21,382 nt of DNA. Source: an uncultured Alphaproteobacteria bacterium. Its GTDB lineage: Bacteria > Pseudomonadota > Alphaproteobacteria > Micavibrionales > Micavibrionaceae. A program made the translations under genes and the position numbers. The notes beneath the pieces were generated by a model. That model did not search any database. It saw only the letters and a list, made by a program, of their open reading frames with translations, and was not told where the DNA came from. Each line of letters opens with the position of its first letter. Within the stretch, counting starts at the first letter, position 1. This document shows positions 1-9,141 of this stretch, in pieces. The DNA is taken from positions 1-21,382 of the forward strand of contig CAMLMM010000033.1 of assembly GCA_946481105.1 (NCBI GenBank). The letters are read 5' to 3'.

Positions 1-1
1 G

Positions 2-256
2 AGCGAAATCGTCAACACCGCCAAACGTACAGGAGCCCGCGTCCGTGGTCCTGTTCCTCTGCCAACCCGTACCGAGCGTTTCACGGTTCTGCGGTCCCCG
101 CACATCGACAAAAAATCGATGGACCAGTTTGAAATGCGTACGCACAAGCGGCTGATTGACATCATCGACCCGACCCCACAAACCGTGGACGCACTGATGA
201 AACTCGATCTGGCCGCTGGTGTGGATGTTGAGATTAAAGTAGGTCAGGCAGCTTAA
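2..256 (+). CDS. rpsJ: 30S ribosomal protein S10, 3' part
   Basis: The frame is open from the left edge of the window and gives 84 residues that match the C-terminal four fifths of S10, including [19 protein letters not shown], the [17 protein letters not shown] loop and the closing [15 protein letters not shown]10 sits in the head of the small subunit and, as NusE, also takes part in transcription antitermination. It is normally the first gene of the S10 operon, so the operon promoter and any L4-controlled leader lie outside the window to the left. It ends in TAA, 36 bases before rplC. The start codon and about the first 20 residues are not visible. Confidence 0.97.
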   Translation, partial: SEIVNTAKRTGARVRGPVPLPTRTERFTVLRSPHIDKKSMDQFEMRTHKRLIDIIDPTPQTVDALMKLDLAAGVDVEIKVGQAA

Positions 257-292
257 TCGCCGCGTGATTAGAAGGAAGTTCTGGAGATAAAA

Positions 293-1042
293 ATGAGAAC
301 CGGATTAATTTTAAAGAACGAAGGAATGACCCGCATCTTCGGTGAAGATGGGAACCATATTCCTGTAACTGTTCTGCGCGTTGACGCCTGCCAGGTTGTC
401 GCCGTCCGCACCGAAGAAACCGACGGTTACGTCGCTGTTCAGATCGGTGCCGGCAAAGCCAAAGTGAAAAACGTATCCAAAGCGATGCGCGGTCACTATG
501 CGAAAAACAAGGTTGAGCCAAAATCCAAACTGGTTGAATTCCGCGTTGCTCCGGAGAACACTCTGGAAGTCGGTGCTGAACTCGGCGCTAACCACTTCGT
601 TGTTGGTCAGTATGTTGATGTTCAAGGTATCACCAAAGGCCGTGGCTTCGCCGGTGTTATGAAACGCTGGAATTTCGGTGGTCTGCGTGCCTCGCACGGT
701 GTATCAGTTTCCCACCGTTCCCTCGGTTCGGTTGGTTCCGCACAGGATCCGGGCCGTATCTGGAAAGGCAAAAAGATGGCTGGTCATTACGGTGTTGAAA
801 CCGTGACCACCCAAAACCTGAAAGTCGTTGCGGTATATCCTGAAGACGGTCTGGTTCTGGTTCAGGGTAACGTCCCAGGTAACGCACGCGAGTGGGTTAT
901 GGTGACCGACGCCGTGAAGAAAGCAATGCATGCTGATGTTCCGAAACCTGCCGGCTTGAAGTCCGCAGCATCGGCATCCGCTCCTGCAGCAGCAGAAGCA
1001 GCGGCCCCGGCTGAAGCTCCTGCCGAAGAAGCAAAGGAATAG
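293..1042 (+). CDS. rplC: 50S ribosomal protein L3
   Basis: This gene encodes L3, 249 residues, an early-assembling protein of the large subunit that reaches toward the peptidyl transferase centre. The diagnostic central stretch [22 protein letters not shown] is followed by the [22 protein letters not shown] loop that is the usual target of glutamine methylation in this family. A GGAG site lies just before the ATG. The protein is about 40 residues longer than the E. coli form because of an Ala/Pro/Glu-rich tail (roughly residues 223-249) that is acidic and probably disordered; such tails are common in alphaproteobacterial L3. It ends in TAG, and rplD begins immediately afterwards. Confidence 0.98.
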   Translation: MRTGLILKNEGMTRIFGEDGNHIPVTVLRVDACQVVAVRTEETDGYVAVQIGAGKAKVKNVSKAMRGHYAKNKVEPKSKLVEFRVAPENTLEVGAELGANHFVVGQYVDVQGITKGRGFAGVMKRWNFGGLRASHGVSVSHRSLGSVGSAQDPGRIWKGKKMAGHYGVETVTTQNLKVVAVYPEDGLVLVQGNVPGNAREWVMVTDAVKKAMHADVPKPAGLKSAASASAPAAAEAAAPAEAPAEEAKE

Positions 1043-1045
1043 ATG

Positions 1046-1669
1046 ATGAAAATCGCTGTTAAAACACTTGAGAACAAAGAAGCCGGTTCCATCGAACTTG
1101 ATGACGCTGTGTTTGGCGTTGAAGTTCGCGCTGATATTATGCACCGCATGGTTCATTACCAACTGAACAAACGCCGCTCCGGCAACCACAAGACCAAAGG
1201 TATTTCCGATGTGTCCGGTACCGGTAAGAAGCCATGGGCCCAAAAAGGCACCGGCCGCGCCCGTTTCGGTTCGCTGCGTGCAGCACAGTTCGTTGGCGGC
1301 GCAACCATATTTGGTCCAGTTGTCCGTTCCCACGCGACTGAACTGCCGAAAAAGCAACGTGCCCTGGCTCTGAAAACCGCTCTGTCAGCGAAAGCCGCTG
1401 CCGGTCAGTTGATCATCCTTGAATCGGATGTGACTAAAGAAGCCAAAACAAAAGCAATGGCTGCTGCCCTGAAGAAAATGGGTATCGAGTCGGCTTTGTT
1501 TGTCTGCGGCGAAGAGCTGAACCACAATTTCGCCCTATCCATACGCAACATTCCGCTCGTGAATGTACTGCCATCGGATGGTGCCAACGTATACGACATC
1601 CTGCGTCATGACACATTGGTCCTGACCAAGGAAGCTGTCGACAACCTGACCAAGCGTCTGGCAGCTTAA
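1046..1669 (+). CDS. rplD: 50S ribosomal protein L4
   Basis: This gene encodes L4, about 207 residues, a primary rRNA-binding protein lining the exit tunnel. The extended loop is recognised by [21 protein letters not shown] followed by [11 protein letters not shown], and the fold ends with the usual [25 protein letters not shown] region. In E. coli L4 also represses the S10 operon by binding its leader; the leader here is out of view. There are two tandem ATGs at 1043 and 1046. The AAAGGA at 1033-1038 lies 7 bases before the second but only 4 before the first, so 1046 is preferred; 1043 adds one Met. The Shine-Dalgarno site lies inside the end of rplC, suggesting translational coupling. It ends in TAA. 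Confidence 0.97.
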   Translation: MKIAVKTLENKEAGSIELDDAVFGVEVRADIMHRMVHYQLNKRRSGNHKTKGISDVSGTGKKPWAQKGTGRARFGSLRAAQFVGGATIFGPVVRSHATELPKKQRALALKTALSAKAAAGQLIILESDVTKEAKTKAMAAALKKMGIESALFVCGEELNHNFALSIRNIPLVNVLPSDGANVYDILRHDTLVLTKEAVDNLTKRLAA

Positions 1670-1679
1670 GGAGATTAAA

Positions 1680-2000
1680 ATGGCAAAAGCACAAGCAGCA
1701 AAACCAGCAATCAACGAAAAGGCTTACGTCACCCTGACGAAGCCAGTCGTTACCGAAAAATCCATGATGGGTTCCCAGCATGGCCAGGTAACGTTCAATG
1801 TTCCGTTGACCGCGACCAAGCCGGAAATTAAACAGGCTGTCGAAGCTCTGTTCAGTGTAAAAGTTACTGCGGTGAACACCGTATTGACCAAAGGTAAAAC
1901 CAAACGCTTCAAAGGCTTCCTGGGCAAACGCTCGGACGTAAAAAAAGCGATTGTGACCCTTGCTGAAGGCCAAACGATTGACGTTGGCACAAGCGTATAG
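1680..2000 (+). CDS. rplW: 50S ribosomal protein L23
   Basis: This gene encodes L23, 106 residues, which lies at the exit of the peptide tunnel and is the docking point for trigger factor and the signal recognition particle. The core matches the family: [11 protein letters not shown] near residue 20, then [20 protein letters not shown] and [20 protein letters not shown], ending with a [11 protein letters not shown] strand. The N-terminus carries about 12 extra residues rich in Ala and Lys compared with the E. coli form. An AAGGAG site ends 5 bases before the ATG, and the gap to rplD is 10 bases. It ends in TAG. Confidence 0.97.
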   Translation: MAKAQAAKPAINEKAYVTLTKPVVTEKSMMGSQHGQVTFNVPLTATKPEIKQAVEALFSVKVTAVNTVLTKGKTKRFKGFLGKRSDVKKAIVTLAEGQTIDVGTSV

Positions 2001-2030
2001 GGCAGGAATTAAGGAAGAAGGAACCACATC

Positions 2031-2849
2031 ATGGCCTTGAAAAAGTATAATCCGACGACACCAGGTCAGCGTCAGCTGGTTAAGGTTGATCGTTCCCAGT
2101 TGTACAAAGGTGCGCCTGAAAAATCGCTGACCGAAGGTAAGCGTAAAACAGGTGGCCGTAACAATACCGGTCGCATCACCATGCGTTTCCTGGGTGGCGG
2201 TCATAAACAGCGTTACCGTATCGTCGACTTTGCGCGTACAAAGAAAGACATTGAGGCAACCGTTCTGCGTCTGGAATATGACCCAAACCGTACCGCTTTC
2301 ATTGCCCTGATTGAATACACGGATGGCGAAAAGGCATATATTCTGGCACCGCAGCGTCTGGCCGAAGGTGACAAGATTATTGCGTCTGAGCGCGCCGATA
2401 TTAAAGTAGGCAACGCCCTGCCGCTGAAAAACATGCCTGTCGGAACTATCATCCACAACGTGGAAATGAAAGTTGGCAAAGGCGGACAGCTGGCTCGTGC
2501 GGGCGGTACATTCGCTCAGCTCGTTGGTCGTGACCAGGGCTATGCCCAGATTAAACTGTCGTCCGGTGAACTGCGTATGGTTCGCGGCGAATGCATCGCG
2601 ACCGTAGGCGCGGTATCGAACCCAGACCAGAAAAACGTGAACATCGGTAAAGCCGGTCGTAACCGTTGGTTGGGCCGCCGTCCGGCACAACGCGGTATCT
2701 CCATGAACCCGGTTGATCACCCGCATGGTGGTCGTACCAATGGTGGTATCCACTGGTGCTCGCCTTCTGGCGTACCTGCGAAGGGTTACAAGACACGTTC
2801 GAACAAAGCGACCGATAAACTGATTATCCGTCGCCGGAAAAAGAAATAG
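2031..2849 (+). CDS. rplB: 50S ribosomal protein L2 with altered C-terminal loop
   Basis: This gene encodes L2, 272 residues, the highly conserved large-subunit protein at the subunit interface needed for peptidyl transferase activity. The N-terminal part is standard ([48 protein letters not shown]), as is the central [14 protein letters not shown]. The C-terminal part departs from the family: after the conserved [10 protein letters not shown], the usual GEG is missing, and the normally invariant TPWG block reads [10 protein letters not shown]. The HPH residues near the active centre are retained, and the frame then rejoins the usual [10 protein letters not shown] and basic end, so this is a coherent change rather than a frameshift. 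It ends in TAG, 16 bases before rpsS. Confidence 0.96.
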   Translation: MALKKYNPTTPGQRQLVKVDRSQLYKGAPEKSLTEGKRKTGGRNNTGRITMRFLGGGHKQRYRIVDFARTKKDIEATVLRLEYDPNRTAFIALIEYTDGEKAYILAPQRLAEGDKIIASERADIKVGNALPLKNMPVGTIIHNVEMKVGKGGQLARAGGTFAQLVGRDQGYAQIKLSSGELRMVRGECIATVGAVSNPDQKNVNIGKAGRNRWLGRRPAQRGISMNPVDHPHGGRTNGGIHWCSPSGVPAKGYKTRSNKATDKLIIRRRKKK

Positions 2850-2865
2850 ACTGAGGTAGGAAAAC

Positions 2866-3138
2866 ATGGCTCGTTCAGTATGGAAAGGTCCGTTCGTTGA
2901 TGGTCATCTGCTTAAGAAAGTAGAAGAGACCCGTAACAGCGGTAAAAACACACCGATTAAGACCTGGTCACGCCGGTCGACAATTCTGCCTCAGATGGTG
3001 GGATTGACCTTGGCTGTGCATAACGGGAATAAATTCATTCCTGTGCTGGTCACCGACAACATGATCGGTCATAAAGTTGGCGAATTTGCTCCGACACGTA
3101 CCTTCAAAGGTCACGGCGGACAGGATAAGAAGAAGTAG
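2866..3138 (+). CDS. rpsS: 30S ribosomal protein S19
   Basis: This gene encodes S19, 90 residues, of the small subunit head, where it partners with S13 and contacts the A-site tRNA side. The sequence opens with [18 protein letters not shown], has the [20 protein letters not shown] block and ends with [15 protein letters not shown], all typical of the family at its usual length of about 92. A GAGGTAGGA site lies just before the ATG. It sits between rplB and rplV in the canonical order and ends in TAG. Confidence 0.98.
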   Translation: MARSVWKGPFVDGHLLKKVEETRNSGKNTPIKTWSRRSTILPQMVGLTLAVHNGNKFIPVLVTDNMIGHKVGEFAPTRTFKGHGGQDKKK

Positions 3139-3149
3139 GATAGCTAATC

Positions 3150-3524
3150 ATGGGAAAGCCTAAGAACGAACGCCGTGTGGCCGATAACGAAGCGAGAGCA
3201 TTCTCGAAGTATATCGACTCGAGCCCATACAAACTGAACCTGGTCGCCGAAATGATTCGCGGCAAGCCGGCTGGCAAAGCTCTGGTTGATCTGGACTTTT
3301 CGAACAAGCGCGTTGCCCGCGATGTGAAAAAAGTTCTGCAGTCGGCTGTTGCTAACGCAGAAAACAATCATAACCTGGACGTTGACCGTCTGGTTGTTGC
3401 CTCGGCTACTGTAGGCAAATCCGTTGTGATGAAACGCTTCATGGCACGTGCCCGTGGCCGCGCCGGTCGTATTGAGAAATTTTTCAGCAACCTGACTATC
3501 GTTGTCAGAGAGAAAGCCGAGTAG
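3150..3524 (+). CDS. rplV: 50S ribosomal protein L22
   Basis: This gene encodes L22, 124 residues, whose long beta hairpin lines the exit tunnel and forms the macrolide-sensitive constriction with L4. Diagnostic segments are [12 protein letters not shown] near residue 27, [16 protein letters not shown] in the middle, and the hairpin [14 protein letters not shown] near the end. The loop usually written SPRKLN or SPQKLN reads SPYKLN here, a small substitution. The gap to rpsS is 11 bases, with a GGATAGC site that is a weak ribosome binding site. It ends in TAG. Confidence 0.97.
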   Translation: MGKPKNERRVADNEARAFSKYIDSSPYKLNLVAEMIRGKPAGKALVDLDFSNKRVARDVKKVLQSAVANAENNHNLDVDRLVVASATVGKSVVMKRFMARARGRAGRIEKFFSNLTIVVREKAE

Positions 3525-3533
3525 GGGTAGAAT

Positions 3534-4220
3534 ATGGGTCAGAAAGTTAATCCAATTGGGATCCGCGTCGGTATCAACCGTACCTGGGACTCCCGCTGGT
3601 TCTCTGCAAAAGATTATGCAGTGAAACTGATTGAAGATCTGAAACTGCGCAAATTCGTGCAGGAAAAACTGAAAGCCGCCGGTATCAGCAAAGTGATTAT
3701 CGAGCGTGCCGCGAAAAACACCCGTGTTACGGTTCATACCGCACGTCCGGGCGTTATCATCGGCAAAAAAGGTGGCGATATTGAGAAACTGCGCAAAGAC
3801 CTGTCGGTGAAATCCGGTGGTGAAGTGTCGCTGAACATTGTTGAAATCCGCAAGCCGGAAATCGACGCCCAGCTCGTGTCCGAGGGCATTGCCCAGCAGC
3901 TCGAGCGCCGTGTGTCGTTCCGTCGTGCCATGAAGCGTGCTGTTCAGTCAGCCATGCGCCTTGGTGCAAAAGGTATCCGCGTGAACGTATCCGGCCGTCT
4001 GGCTGGTGCCGACATCGCCCGTATGGAGTGGTACCGTGAAGGCCGTGTGCCACTGCACACCCTGCGCGCCGACCTGGATTACGGTGTATCGGAAGCAACA
4101 ACAACCTACGGGATCATCGGCGTAAAAGTCTGGATCTACAAAGGTGATGTTATGGAGCACGATCCGGCTGCCCGCGATAAGCGCATGGGCGAAACGACCG
4201 GTGCGACAAAACGCGATTAG
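3534..4220 (+). CDS. rpsC: 30S ribosomal protein S3
   Basis: This gene encodes S3, 228 residues, which with S4 and S5 surrounds the mRNA entry channel and has helicase activity. It opens with [14 protein letters not shown], has a KH RNA-binding domain with the GXXG element in [20 protein letters not shown] (about residues 70-85), and the C-terminal domain with [31 protein letters not shown] written over residues 151-185. The end is Asp/Arg/Lys-rich. A GGGGTAG site immediately follows the rplV stop, with a gap of only 9 bases. It ends in TAG. Confidence 0.98.
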   Translation: MGQKVNPIGIRVGINRTWDSRWFSAKDYAVKLIEDLKLRKFVQEKLKAAGISKVIIERAAKNTRVTVHTARPGVIIGKKGGDIEKLRKDLSVKSGGEVSLNIVEIRKPEIDAQLVSEGIAQQLERRVSFRRAMKRAVQSAMRLGAKGIRVNVSGRLAGADIARMEWYREGRVPLHTLRADLDYGVSEATTTYGIIGVKVWIYKGDVMEHDPAARDKRMGETTGATKRD

Positions 4221-4252
4221 GAATTTTTGATAAGGATTGATGGAGCAATATT

Positions 4253-4666
4253 ATGCTGTCACCAAAGAAGACTAAATACAGAAAGGCCCATAAAGGCCGT
4301 ATTCATGGCGCAGCCAAAGGCGCAAACACCGTTGACTTCGGGTCGTATGGCCTGAAAGCCATGGAGCCTGATCGCGTGACGGCCCGTCAGATCGAAGCCG
4401 CTCGTCGTGCTTTGACCCGTCACATTAAGCGTCAAGGGAAAGTCTGGATCCGCGTATTCCCGGATGTTCCAGTTTCCAAGAAGCCGCTTGAAGTACGTAT
4501 GGGTTCCGGTAAAGGTTCCCCGGAATTCTGGGTAGCACGCGTGAAGCCAGGCCGTATCATGTTTGAAATCGAAGGCGTTCCTGAAGAACTGGCCCGCGAA
4601 GCATTTGAACTGGCAGCCGCAAAACTGCCGATCCTGACGAAATTCGTAAAGCGTCTGGGCGATTAG
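4253..4666 (+). CDS. rplP: 50S ribosomal protein L16
   Basis: This gene encodes L16, 137 residues, a late-assembly protein that binds near the A site and helps position tRNA. The family signature is clear: [16 protein letters not shown] at the start, [20 protein letters not shown] in the middle, RMGSGKG before residue 90, and [19 protein letters not shown] near the end. The length is the usual one. The 32-base gap from rpsC contains AAGGA and GGAG elements; the GGAG about 8 bases before the ATG is the likely ribosome binding site. It ends in TAG. Confidence 0.98.
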   Translation: MLSPKKTKYRKAHKGRIHGAAKGANTVDFGSYGLKAMEPDRVTARQIEAARRALTRHIKRQGKVWIRVFPDVPVSKKPLEVRMGSGKGSPEFWVARVKPGRIMFEIEGVPEELAREAFELAAAKLPILTKFVKRLGD

Positions 4667-4688
4667 TAAGAGGAATTTGGAGATTAAA

Positions 4689-4913
4689 ATGGCAAAGGCG
4701 AAAGCAAACGATAAAAACAAAGCCGAAGATCTGAAAGGCAAAAGCGCGGACGAACTGAACGCGATGCTGCTGGATCTTCGTAAAAAGCAGATGGATATGC
4801 GTTTCCAGCAGGCTGGCGGTCAATTGACCAACACTGCGGAAATTCGTGCCGTTCGCCGCACCATTGCCCGTGTTAAAACATTCCTGGGTCAGAACGCCCA
4901 GGCTGCGAAATAG
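4689..4913 (+). CDS. rpmC: 50S ribosomal protein L29
   Basis: This gene encodes L29, 74 residues, a small helical-hairpin protein next to L23 at the tunnel exit. The core [20 protein letters not shown] and the second helix ending in [12 protein letters not shown] are typical. An in-frame TTG at 4677 would add four residues, but it overlaps the GGAG Shine-Dalgarno at 4679-4682, which lies 6 bases before the ATG at 4689, so the ATG is chosen. A Lys/Ala-rich N-terminal stretch precedes the first conserved helix. It ends in TAG. Confidence 0.96.
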   Translation: MAKAKANDKNKAEDLKGKSADELNAMLLDLRKKQMDMRFQQAGGQLTNTAEIRAVRRTIARVKTFLGQNAQAAK

Positions 4914-4925
4914 GAGTTTAGTAAG

Positions 4926-5279
4926 ATGCCACGTCGTGTACTTGAAGGTCAGGTCGTCAGTGACAAAATGGACAAAACTGTAACAGTTTTGGTCGAACGT
5001 CGCACGATGCACCCGATTTACAAAAAATACGTGAAACAAAGCGCGAAATACGCTGCTCACGATGAAAGCAACCTGTTCCGCGCCGGTGACAAGGTCAGCA
5101 TTGAAGAATGCAGCCCGATCTCCAAGCGCAAAACATGGCGCGTTATTACCGATCCGAAATCTCTGGGTCGTGAATTGACTGCCAAAGCAACGGTATCTGC
5201 GGCAGCCGCAGCGCCAGCTGAAGCGAAAAAGGCAACCAAAGCGAAAAGCGCGGCCAAAAAGCCCGCTGCCGCGAAGTAG
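4926..5279 (+). CDS. rpsQ: 30S ribosomal protein S17 with basic C-terminal tail
   Basis: This gene encodes S17, 117 residues, a primary 16S rRNA-binding protein of the OB-fold type. The conserved part covers about residues 1-80: [34 protein letters not shown] and the [14 protein letters not shown] block. It is followed by some 35 residues made almost only of Ala, Lys, Pro and Glu, about 30 more than the compact E. coli protein. The tail is probably disordered and positively charged. The ribosome binding site is GGAG at 4913-4916, which overlaps the last base of the rpmC stop. It ends in TAG. Confidence 0.97.
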   Translation: MPRRVLEGQVVSDKMDKTVTVLVERRTMHPIYKKYVKQSAKYAAHDESNLFRAGDKVSIEECSPISKRKTWRVITDPKSLGRELTAKATVSAAAAAPAEAKKATKAKSAAKKPAAAK

Positions 5280-5312
5280 GACGAAGTAAGATAAGGACTT
5301 GGGTGATATAAA

Positions 5313-5681
5313 ATGATCCAGATGGAATCAGCACTTGATGTAGCAGACAACTCCGGCGCACGCCGCGTTGCCTGTATCAAGGTTTTGGGTGGTTCACACC
5401 GCCGTTTCGCGAGCATCGGTGATGTTATCGTTGTATCCGTTAAAGATGCGATCCCACGTGGTCGCGTGAAGAAGGGTGATGTGCATCGCGCTGTTATCGT
5501 GCGTACCGCTACCGGCCTGAAACGCGTCAATGGTGAACAGATTCGCTTCGACTCTAATGCTGTTGTTCTTATCAACAAGCAGGGTGAACCGATCGGTACA
5601 CGTATATTTGGCCCAGTTACCCGCGAACTGCGTGGTAAAGGCTACATGAAAATTATCTCTCTGGCGTCTGAGGTGCTCTAA
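5313..5681 (+). CDS. rplN: 50S ribosomal protein L14
   Basis: This gene encodes L14, 122 residues, which forms an intersubunit bridge. It has the canonical opening [18 protein letters not shown], the [18 protein letters not shown] block and the ending [18 protein letters not shown], at exactly the expected length. The opening fixes the start at 5313 rather than the internal ATG at 5322. In E. coli this is the first gene of the spc operon; here it follows rpsQ after 33 bases in which I see no terminator and no convincing promoter, so S10 and spc genes are probably read together. The stop TAA abuts the rplX start directly. Confidence 0.98.
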   Translation: MIQMESALDVADNSGARRVACIKVLGGSHRRFASIGDVIVVSVKDAIPRGRVKKGDVHRAVIVRTATGLKRVNGEQIRFDSNAVVLINKQGEPIGTRIFGPVTRELRGKGYMKIISLASEVL

Positions 5682-6005
5682 ATGACACAGCCAAAAATGA
5701 AAATTAAAAAAGGCGACCAAGTTGTCGTCATTACAGGTAAAGATAAAGGCAAAACTGGTGAAGTTACCCAGGTAATGCCAACCGAAAACCGTGTGGTCGT
5801 AGCTGGCGTCAATATGATGACCAAGCACGCGAAACCAACTCAGATGTCTCAGGGTGGTTTGCAGCGTATCGAGGCTCCGATTCACGTCTCTAACGTGGCT
5901 CTGGCTGATCCTAAATCAGGCAAGGCAACAAAAGTCGGGTCGAAAGCCCTGGCGGATGGCAAAAAAGTTCGGGTTGCCAAAAAATCTGGTGAAACGATTG
6001 CTTAA
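5682..6005 (+). CDS. rplX: 50S ribosomal protein L24
   Basis: This gene encodes L24, 107 residues, one of the two proteins that start assembly of the large subunit. The KOW motif is visible near the N-terminus as [21 protein letters not shown], followed by [14 protein letters not shown] and the conserved [14 protein letters not shown]. The ATG directly follows the rplN stop with no gap, and no separate strong Shine-Dalgarno site is visible, so translation is probably coupled to rplN. It ends in TAA. Confidence 0.97.
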   Translation: MTQPKMKIKKGDQVVVITGKDKGKTGEVTQVMPTENRVVVAGVNMMTKHAKPTQMSQGGLQRIEAPIHVSNVALADPKSGKATKVGSKALADGKKVRVAKKSGETIA

Positions 6006-6018
6006 TGGATGAATGAAA

Positions 6019-6579
6019 ATGGCCGCACAGCAAAAATATACACCTCGCTTTGAGGAAAGATACAAAACGGTTCTGGCTCCTGCGCTGAAAGAAAAGCGTG
6101 GTTATACAAACCCGCATGAGATTCCTGCGCTCAGCAAGATCGTCATCAACATGGGTGTCGGTCAGGCTGCCATCGATAAGAAACATATCGAAAGCGCCCT
6201 GAAGGATCTGACACTTATCGCTGGTCAAAAGCCAGTGGCCACGAAAGTGCGCAAATCAAACGCATCTTTCAAAATTCGTGAAGGTATGCTGATCGGCGCG
6301 AAGGTCACTCTGCGTGGCAAGCGTATGTATGAATTCCTGGACCGCCTGGTCACGATTGCCCTGCCGCGCGTTCGCGACTTCCGCGGCATTAATGGCAAAG
6401 CATTTGATGGCCGTGGCAACTATGCTCTGGGCATTAAAGAACACACGATTTTCCCGGAAATCAACTTTGATAAAGTTGAGACCGCACGCGGGATGGATAT
6501 TATTATCTGCACCACGGCGAAAACCGACGAAGAAGCAAAAGAACTGCTGCGCGGCTTTGATCTGCCGTTCAGAAACTAG
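6019..6579 (+). CDS. rplE: 50S ribosomal protein L5
   Basis: This gene encodes L5, about 186 residues, which binds 5S rRNA in the central protuberance. The family shows as [37 protein letters not shown], the [14 protein letters not shown] helix, RDFRGI and the [15 protein letters not shown] motif. Two close in-frame ATGs exist at 6013 and 6019. The only weak Shine-Dalgarno element (GGA at 6007-6009) is 9 bases before the second and 3 before the first, so 6019 is chosen. The adjacent rplX stop suggests translational coupling. It ends in TAG. Confidence 0.96.
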   Translation: MAAQQKYTPRFEERYKTVLAPALKEKRGYTNPHEIPALSKIVINMGVGQAAIDKKHIESALKDLTLIAGQKPVATKVRKSNASFKIREGMLIGAKVTLRGKRMYEFLDRLVTIALPRVRDFRGINGKAFDGRGNYALGIKEHTIFPEINFDKVETARGMDIIICTTAKTDEEAKELLRGFDLPFRN

Positions 6580-6599
6580 GATTAGGAAAGAGGACCAGC

Positions 6600-6905
6600 A
6601 TGGCAAAAGTCTCTGCAGTAAACCGCAACAACAAGCGCAAGAAAATGGCAAAGCAAAATGCTGCCAAACGCGCCAAGATGAAAGCGATCATCATGAACCG
6701 CGAACTTCCAGTGGAAGAGCGTTTTGCGATGAGCCTAAAATTGGCTGCGCTGCCGCGTAATGGCGCCAAAAACCGCGTGCGTAATCGTTGCGAACTGACG
6801 GGCCGTCCACGTTCGTTCCATGGCAAATTTAGCTTGTCACGTATTTCCCTGCGCAAACTGGCCTCTGAAGGTCAGCTGCCGGGCGTCGTGAAATCAAGCT
6901 GGTAA
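6600..6905 (+). CDS. rpsN: 30S ribosomal protein S14, long zinc-free form
   Basis: This gene encodes S14, 101 residues, of the small subunit head. It is the long form without the zinc-binding CXXC pairs, as is usual in proteobacteria. The C-terminal region [16 protein letters not shown] followed by [18 protein letters not shown] is diagnostic, as is the final SSW. The N-terminal third is very rich in Lys and Ala. An AAAGAGGA site lies 6 bases before the ATG. It ends in TAA. Confidence 0.98.
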   Translation: MAKVSAVNRNNKRKKMAKQNAAKRAKMKAIIMNRELPVEERFAMSLKLAALPRNGAKNRVRNRCELTGRPRSFHGKFSLSRISLRKLASEGQLPGVVKSSW

Positions 6906-6928
6906 GATTAGGAAAGGATTTTTAGATC

Positions 6929-7327
6929 ATGTCGATGAGTGATCCATTAGGAGATATGTTGACCCGCATCCGTAACGGACAACGCGCAGGCCTGAAACAG
7001 GTTACCTGCCCGGCATCCAAGATGCGCGCCAGCGTTCTGGCAGTTTTGAAAAGCGCCGGTTATATCCGCGATTTCAAGGAACAGGCGGGCGAAGCTGGGC
7101 ACCCAGAACACCTGATTGACCTGAAATATGATGAAGGTCAGCCGGTTATCCGTGAGCTTCAGCGCGTATCGAAGCCAGGTCGCCGCATTTATGCAGCAGC
7201 CAAGCAGATCCCGCGCTTCTATAACGGGCTGGGCGTGACGATCGTTTCGACACCAAAAGGTGTTATGGACGATCAGAAAGCCCGTGAAGAAAATGTTGGT
7301 GGCGAAGTCCTGTGTCAGGTCTTCTAG
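6929..7327 (+). CDS. rpsH: 30S ribosomal protein S8
   Basis: This gene encodes S8, 132 residues, a primary 16S rRNA-binding protein and, in E. coli, the translational repressor of the spc operon. The N-terminal [15 protein letters not shown] and the C-terminal block from [25 protein letters not shown] through CQVF are typical (the highly conserved GGE in the RNA-binding tail is present). The start at 6929 is 10 bases after AAAGGA; a second in-frame ATG at 6935 is too far from it. Whether the rplX/rplE junction folds like the E. coli S8 target was not established. It ends in TAG. Confidence 0.97.
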   Translation: MSMSDPLGDMLTRIRNGQRAGLKQVTCPASKMRASVLAVLKSAGYIRDFKEQAGEAGHPEHLIDLKYDEGQPVIRELQRVSKPGRRIYAAAKQIPRFYNGLGVTIVSTPKGVMDDQKAREENVGGEVLCQVF

Positions 7328-7350
7328 GAAATTAAAACGAGGATAAAGAA

Positions 7351-7884
7351 ATGTCTCGCGTAGGAAAAAACCCGGTTGCCCTTCCACAGGGCGTAACGGC
7401 AGACTTAAAAGGCCAGGACCTGAAAGTAAAGGGTCCGAAGGGCGAGCTGATGCTTGTCGTTCATCCGAAAGTGGCTGTCAAGATTGATGGCGGCAACATC
7501 ACCGTATCCCCGGTTGATGAAGAACGCCAAAGCCGCGCTTTGTGGGCAACCATGCAGCGTCGCATCACCAACATGGTGATCGGCGTGAAGGATGGCTACG
7601 CCAAGGACCTCGAAATCGAGGGCGTTGGTTACCGTTGCGCGCTGCAGGGCAAAGAACTGGTTCTGCAACTGGGCTTCAGTCACGAAGTGCGTTATGCGAT
7701 CCCCCACGGCATTACTATCGCCGTGGAAAAACAAACCGCGATTAAAATTACCGGTATCGACAAAGAACAAGTCGGTCAGGTTGCTGCGGAAATCCGTGGC
7801 TACAAGCCGCCTGAGCCTTACAAAGGAAAAGGTATCCACTATGTTGGTGAATACATCCTGCGTAAAGAAGGCAAGAAGAAGTAA
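7351..7884 (+). CDS. rplF: 50S ribosomal protein L6
   Basis: This gene encodes L6, 177 residues, located near the GTPase-associated region of the large subunit. It starts [14 protein letters not shown], has the first-domain element VKGPKGEL, and ends with the strongly conserved [20 protein letters not shown] segment followed by a basic tail. Length matches the family exactly. A weak GAGGA site lies about 9 bases before the ATG in a 23-base gap after rpsH. It ends in TAA. Confidence 0.98.
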   Translation: MSRVGKNPVALPQGVTADLKGQDLKVKGPKGELMLVVHPKVAVKIDGGNITVSPVDEERQSRALWATMQRRITNMVIGVKDGYAKDLEIEGVGYRCALQGKELVLQLGFSHEVRYAIPHGITIAVEKQTAIKITGIDKEQVGQVAAEIRGYKPPEPYKGKGIHYVGEYILRKEGKKK

Positions 7885-7909
7885 TTAGGACGAAAAAGGA
7901 TATAACATC

Positions 7910-8269
7910 ATGCGTCAACCTGAAACCAATGCTGAACGTCGTGCCCGCCGTGTGCGCGCCAAGCTGTCCCGCTATAACAAAGCTGGTCTGCCACGTCTGT
8001 CGATTCATCGCACCAACAACCAGATCTATGCGCAGATTATTGATGATGCGCGTGGCGTAACTCTGGCTGCTGCGTCTTCGCTGGATGCCAATCTGCGTAA
8101 GGCTGGCGGTGCGAATATTGCCGCGGCAACCGCTGTTGGTGCTTTGATTGCCGAACGCGCAAAGACTGCAAAAGTTTCAAAAGTTATGTTTGACCGTGGT
8201 TCGTTCCTGTTTCATGGCCGTGTGAAAGCACTGGCTGAGGCAGCACGTGCCGGTGGTTTGGAATTCTAA
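7910..8269 (+). CDS. rplR: 50S ribosomal protein L18
   Basis: This gene encodes L18, 119 residues, which binds 5S rRNA together with L5 and L25. The [12 protein letters not shown] motif appears as [20 protein letters not shown], followed by AAASSLDA and the C-terminal [22 protein letters not shown] element. The N-terminus is short and very basic as expected. The AAAGGA site is about 9 bases before the ATG. It ends in TAA. Confidence 0.98.
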   Translation: MRQPETNAERRARRVRAKLSRYNKAGLPRLSIHRTNNQIYAQIIDDARGVTLAAASSLDANLRKAGGANIAAATAVGALIAERAKTAKVSKVMFDRGSFLFHGRVKALAEAARAGGLEF

Positions 8270-8287
8270 GAGAGGAATGTAAAGAAT

Positions 8288-8878
8288 ATGGCTCGTCCAG
8301 AACAACAGCGTAAACGCGAAGAGCGCGAAGAACCAGAATTCAACGAACGCCTGGTTGCCGTCAACCGGGTTGCCAAAGTGGTAAAAGGCGGCCGTCGTTT
8401 CGGCTTCGCCGCCCTGGTTGTCGTTGGTGACGGTCGTGGTCGCGTTGGTCATGGTCACGCTAAGGCGCGTGAAGTGCCGGATGCAATCAAGAAAGCGACC
8501 GAACAGGCAAAACGCAACATGGTTCGCGTCGCCCTGCGCGAAGGCCGTACCATTCACCATGATGTGATTGGCCGCTACGGCGCTGGTCGCGTTCACCTGC
8601 GCACGGCTCCTCCGGGTACCGGTATTATTGCTGGTGGTCCGCTCCGTGCTGTGTTCGAAGCGATTGGTATTCAGGATATCGTTGCGAAGGCCGTTGGTTC
8701 CAGCAACCCATACAACATGGTTAACGCTGCGTTCGAAGCTTTCCGCATGATGGAAAGCCCACGTACCGTGGCGGCCCGCCGTGGCAAAAAAGTCAGCGAC
8801 ATCGTGTCAAACCGTGATGTAGCTGCGAAAGGTGCAAAAGCAGAAGGCGATGCCGAAGCGGCATCTGCTGAAGAATAA
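8288..8878 (+). CDS. rpsE: 30S ribosomal protein S5 with C-terminal tail
   Basis: This gene encodes S5, 196 residues, at the mRNA entry and decoding region; mutations in this protein affect accuracy and spectinomycin response. The N-terminal double-stranded RNA-binding-like domain shows as [20 protein letters not shown] and [20 protein letters not shown], and the C-terminal domain as [19 protein letters not shown] and [16 protein letters not shown]. The last 25 or so residues are an Ala/Glu/Lys-rich tail ending in AEEAASAEE-like sequence (here EAASAEE), longer than the E. coli protein by about 30 residues. The rpmD ribosome binding site follows the TAA directly. Confidence 0.97.
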   Translation: MARPEQQRKREEREEPEFNERLVAVNRVAKVVKGGRRFGFAALVVVGDGRGRVGHGHAKAREVPDAIKKATEQAKRNMVRVALREGRTIHHDVIGRYGAGRVHLRTAPPGTGIIAGGPLRAVFEAIGIQDIVAKAVGSSNPYNMVNAAFEAFRMMESPRTVAARRGKKVSDIVSNRDVAAKGAKAEGDAEAASAEE

Positions 8879-8889
8879 GGTGAGATAAA

Positions 8890-9132
8890 ATGACCGAAGC
8901 AAAAGCAAAAAAAGCCCCTGCCAAGGCCCCCGCCAAAGCAAAAAAGGCAGCCAGCGGTAAAACCGTGACTATTACGCAGATCGGCAGCCCGATTGGCCGC
9001 CGCGCAGATCAGGAAGCGACCCTCGTCGGTCTTGGCCTGAACAAGCGCCACCGCACCAGCACACTGGAAGATACGCCAGCCGTGCGCGGAATGATCAGCA
9101 AGGTCGCCCACCTGGTTGAAGTGAAAGAATAA
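8890..9132 (+). CDS. rpmD: 50S ribosomal protein L30 with basic N-terminal extension
   Basis: This gene encodes L30, 80 residues against about 60 in most bacteria. The conserved body starts near residue 22 with [18 protein letters not shown] and continues with [21 protein letters not shown] and the closing VAHLVEVKE. In front of it is an extension built from Lys, Ala and Pro ([20 protein letters not shown]). The extension is clearly in frame and no Met occurs between it and the core; the start has a GGTGAGAT site in front. It ends in TAA, 9 bases before rplO. Confidence 0.96.
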   Translation: MTEAKAKKAPAKAPAKAKKAASGKTVTITQIGSPIGRRADQEATLVGLGLNKRHRTSTLEDTPAVRGMISKVAHLVEVKE

Positions 9133-9141
9133 GGTGAAAAA

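Noticed and set aside
1434..2867. Minus-strand open frame of 477 codons under rplD, rplW and rplB
   Set aside because: It is antisense to three certain ribosomal protein genes, has no ribosome binding site that stands out and no recognisable domain; codon structure of the + strand genes explains it.
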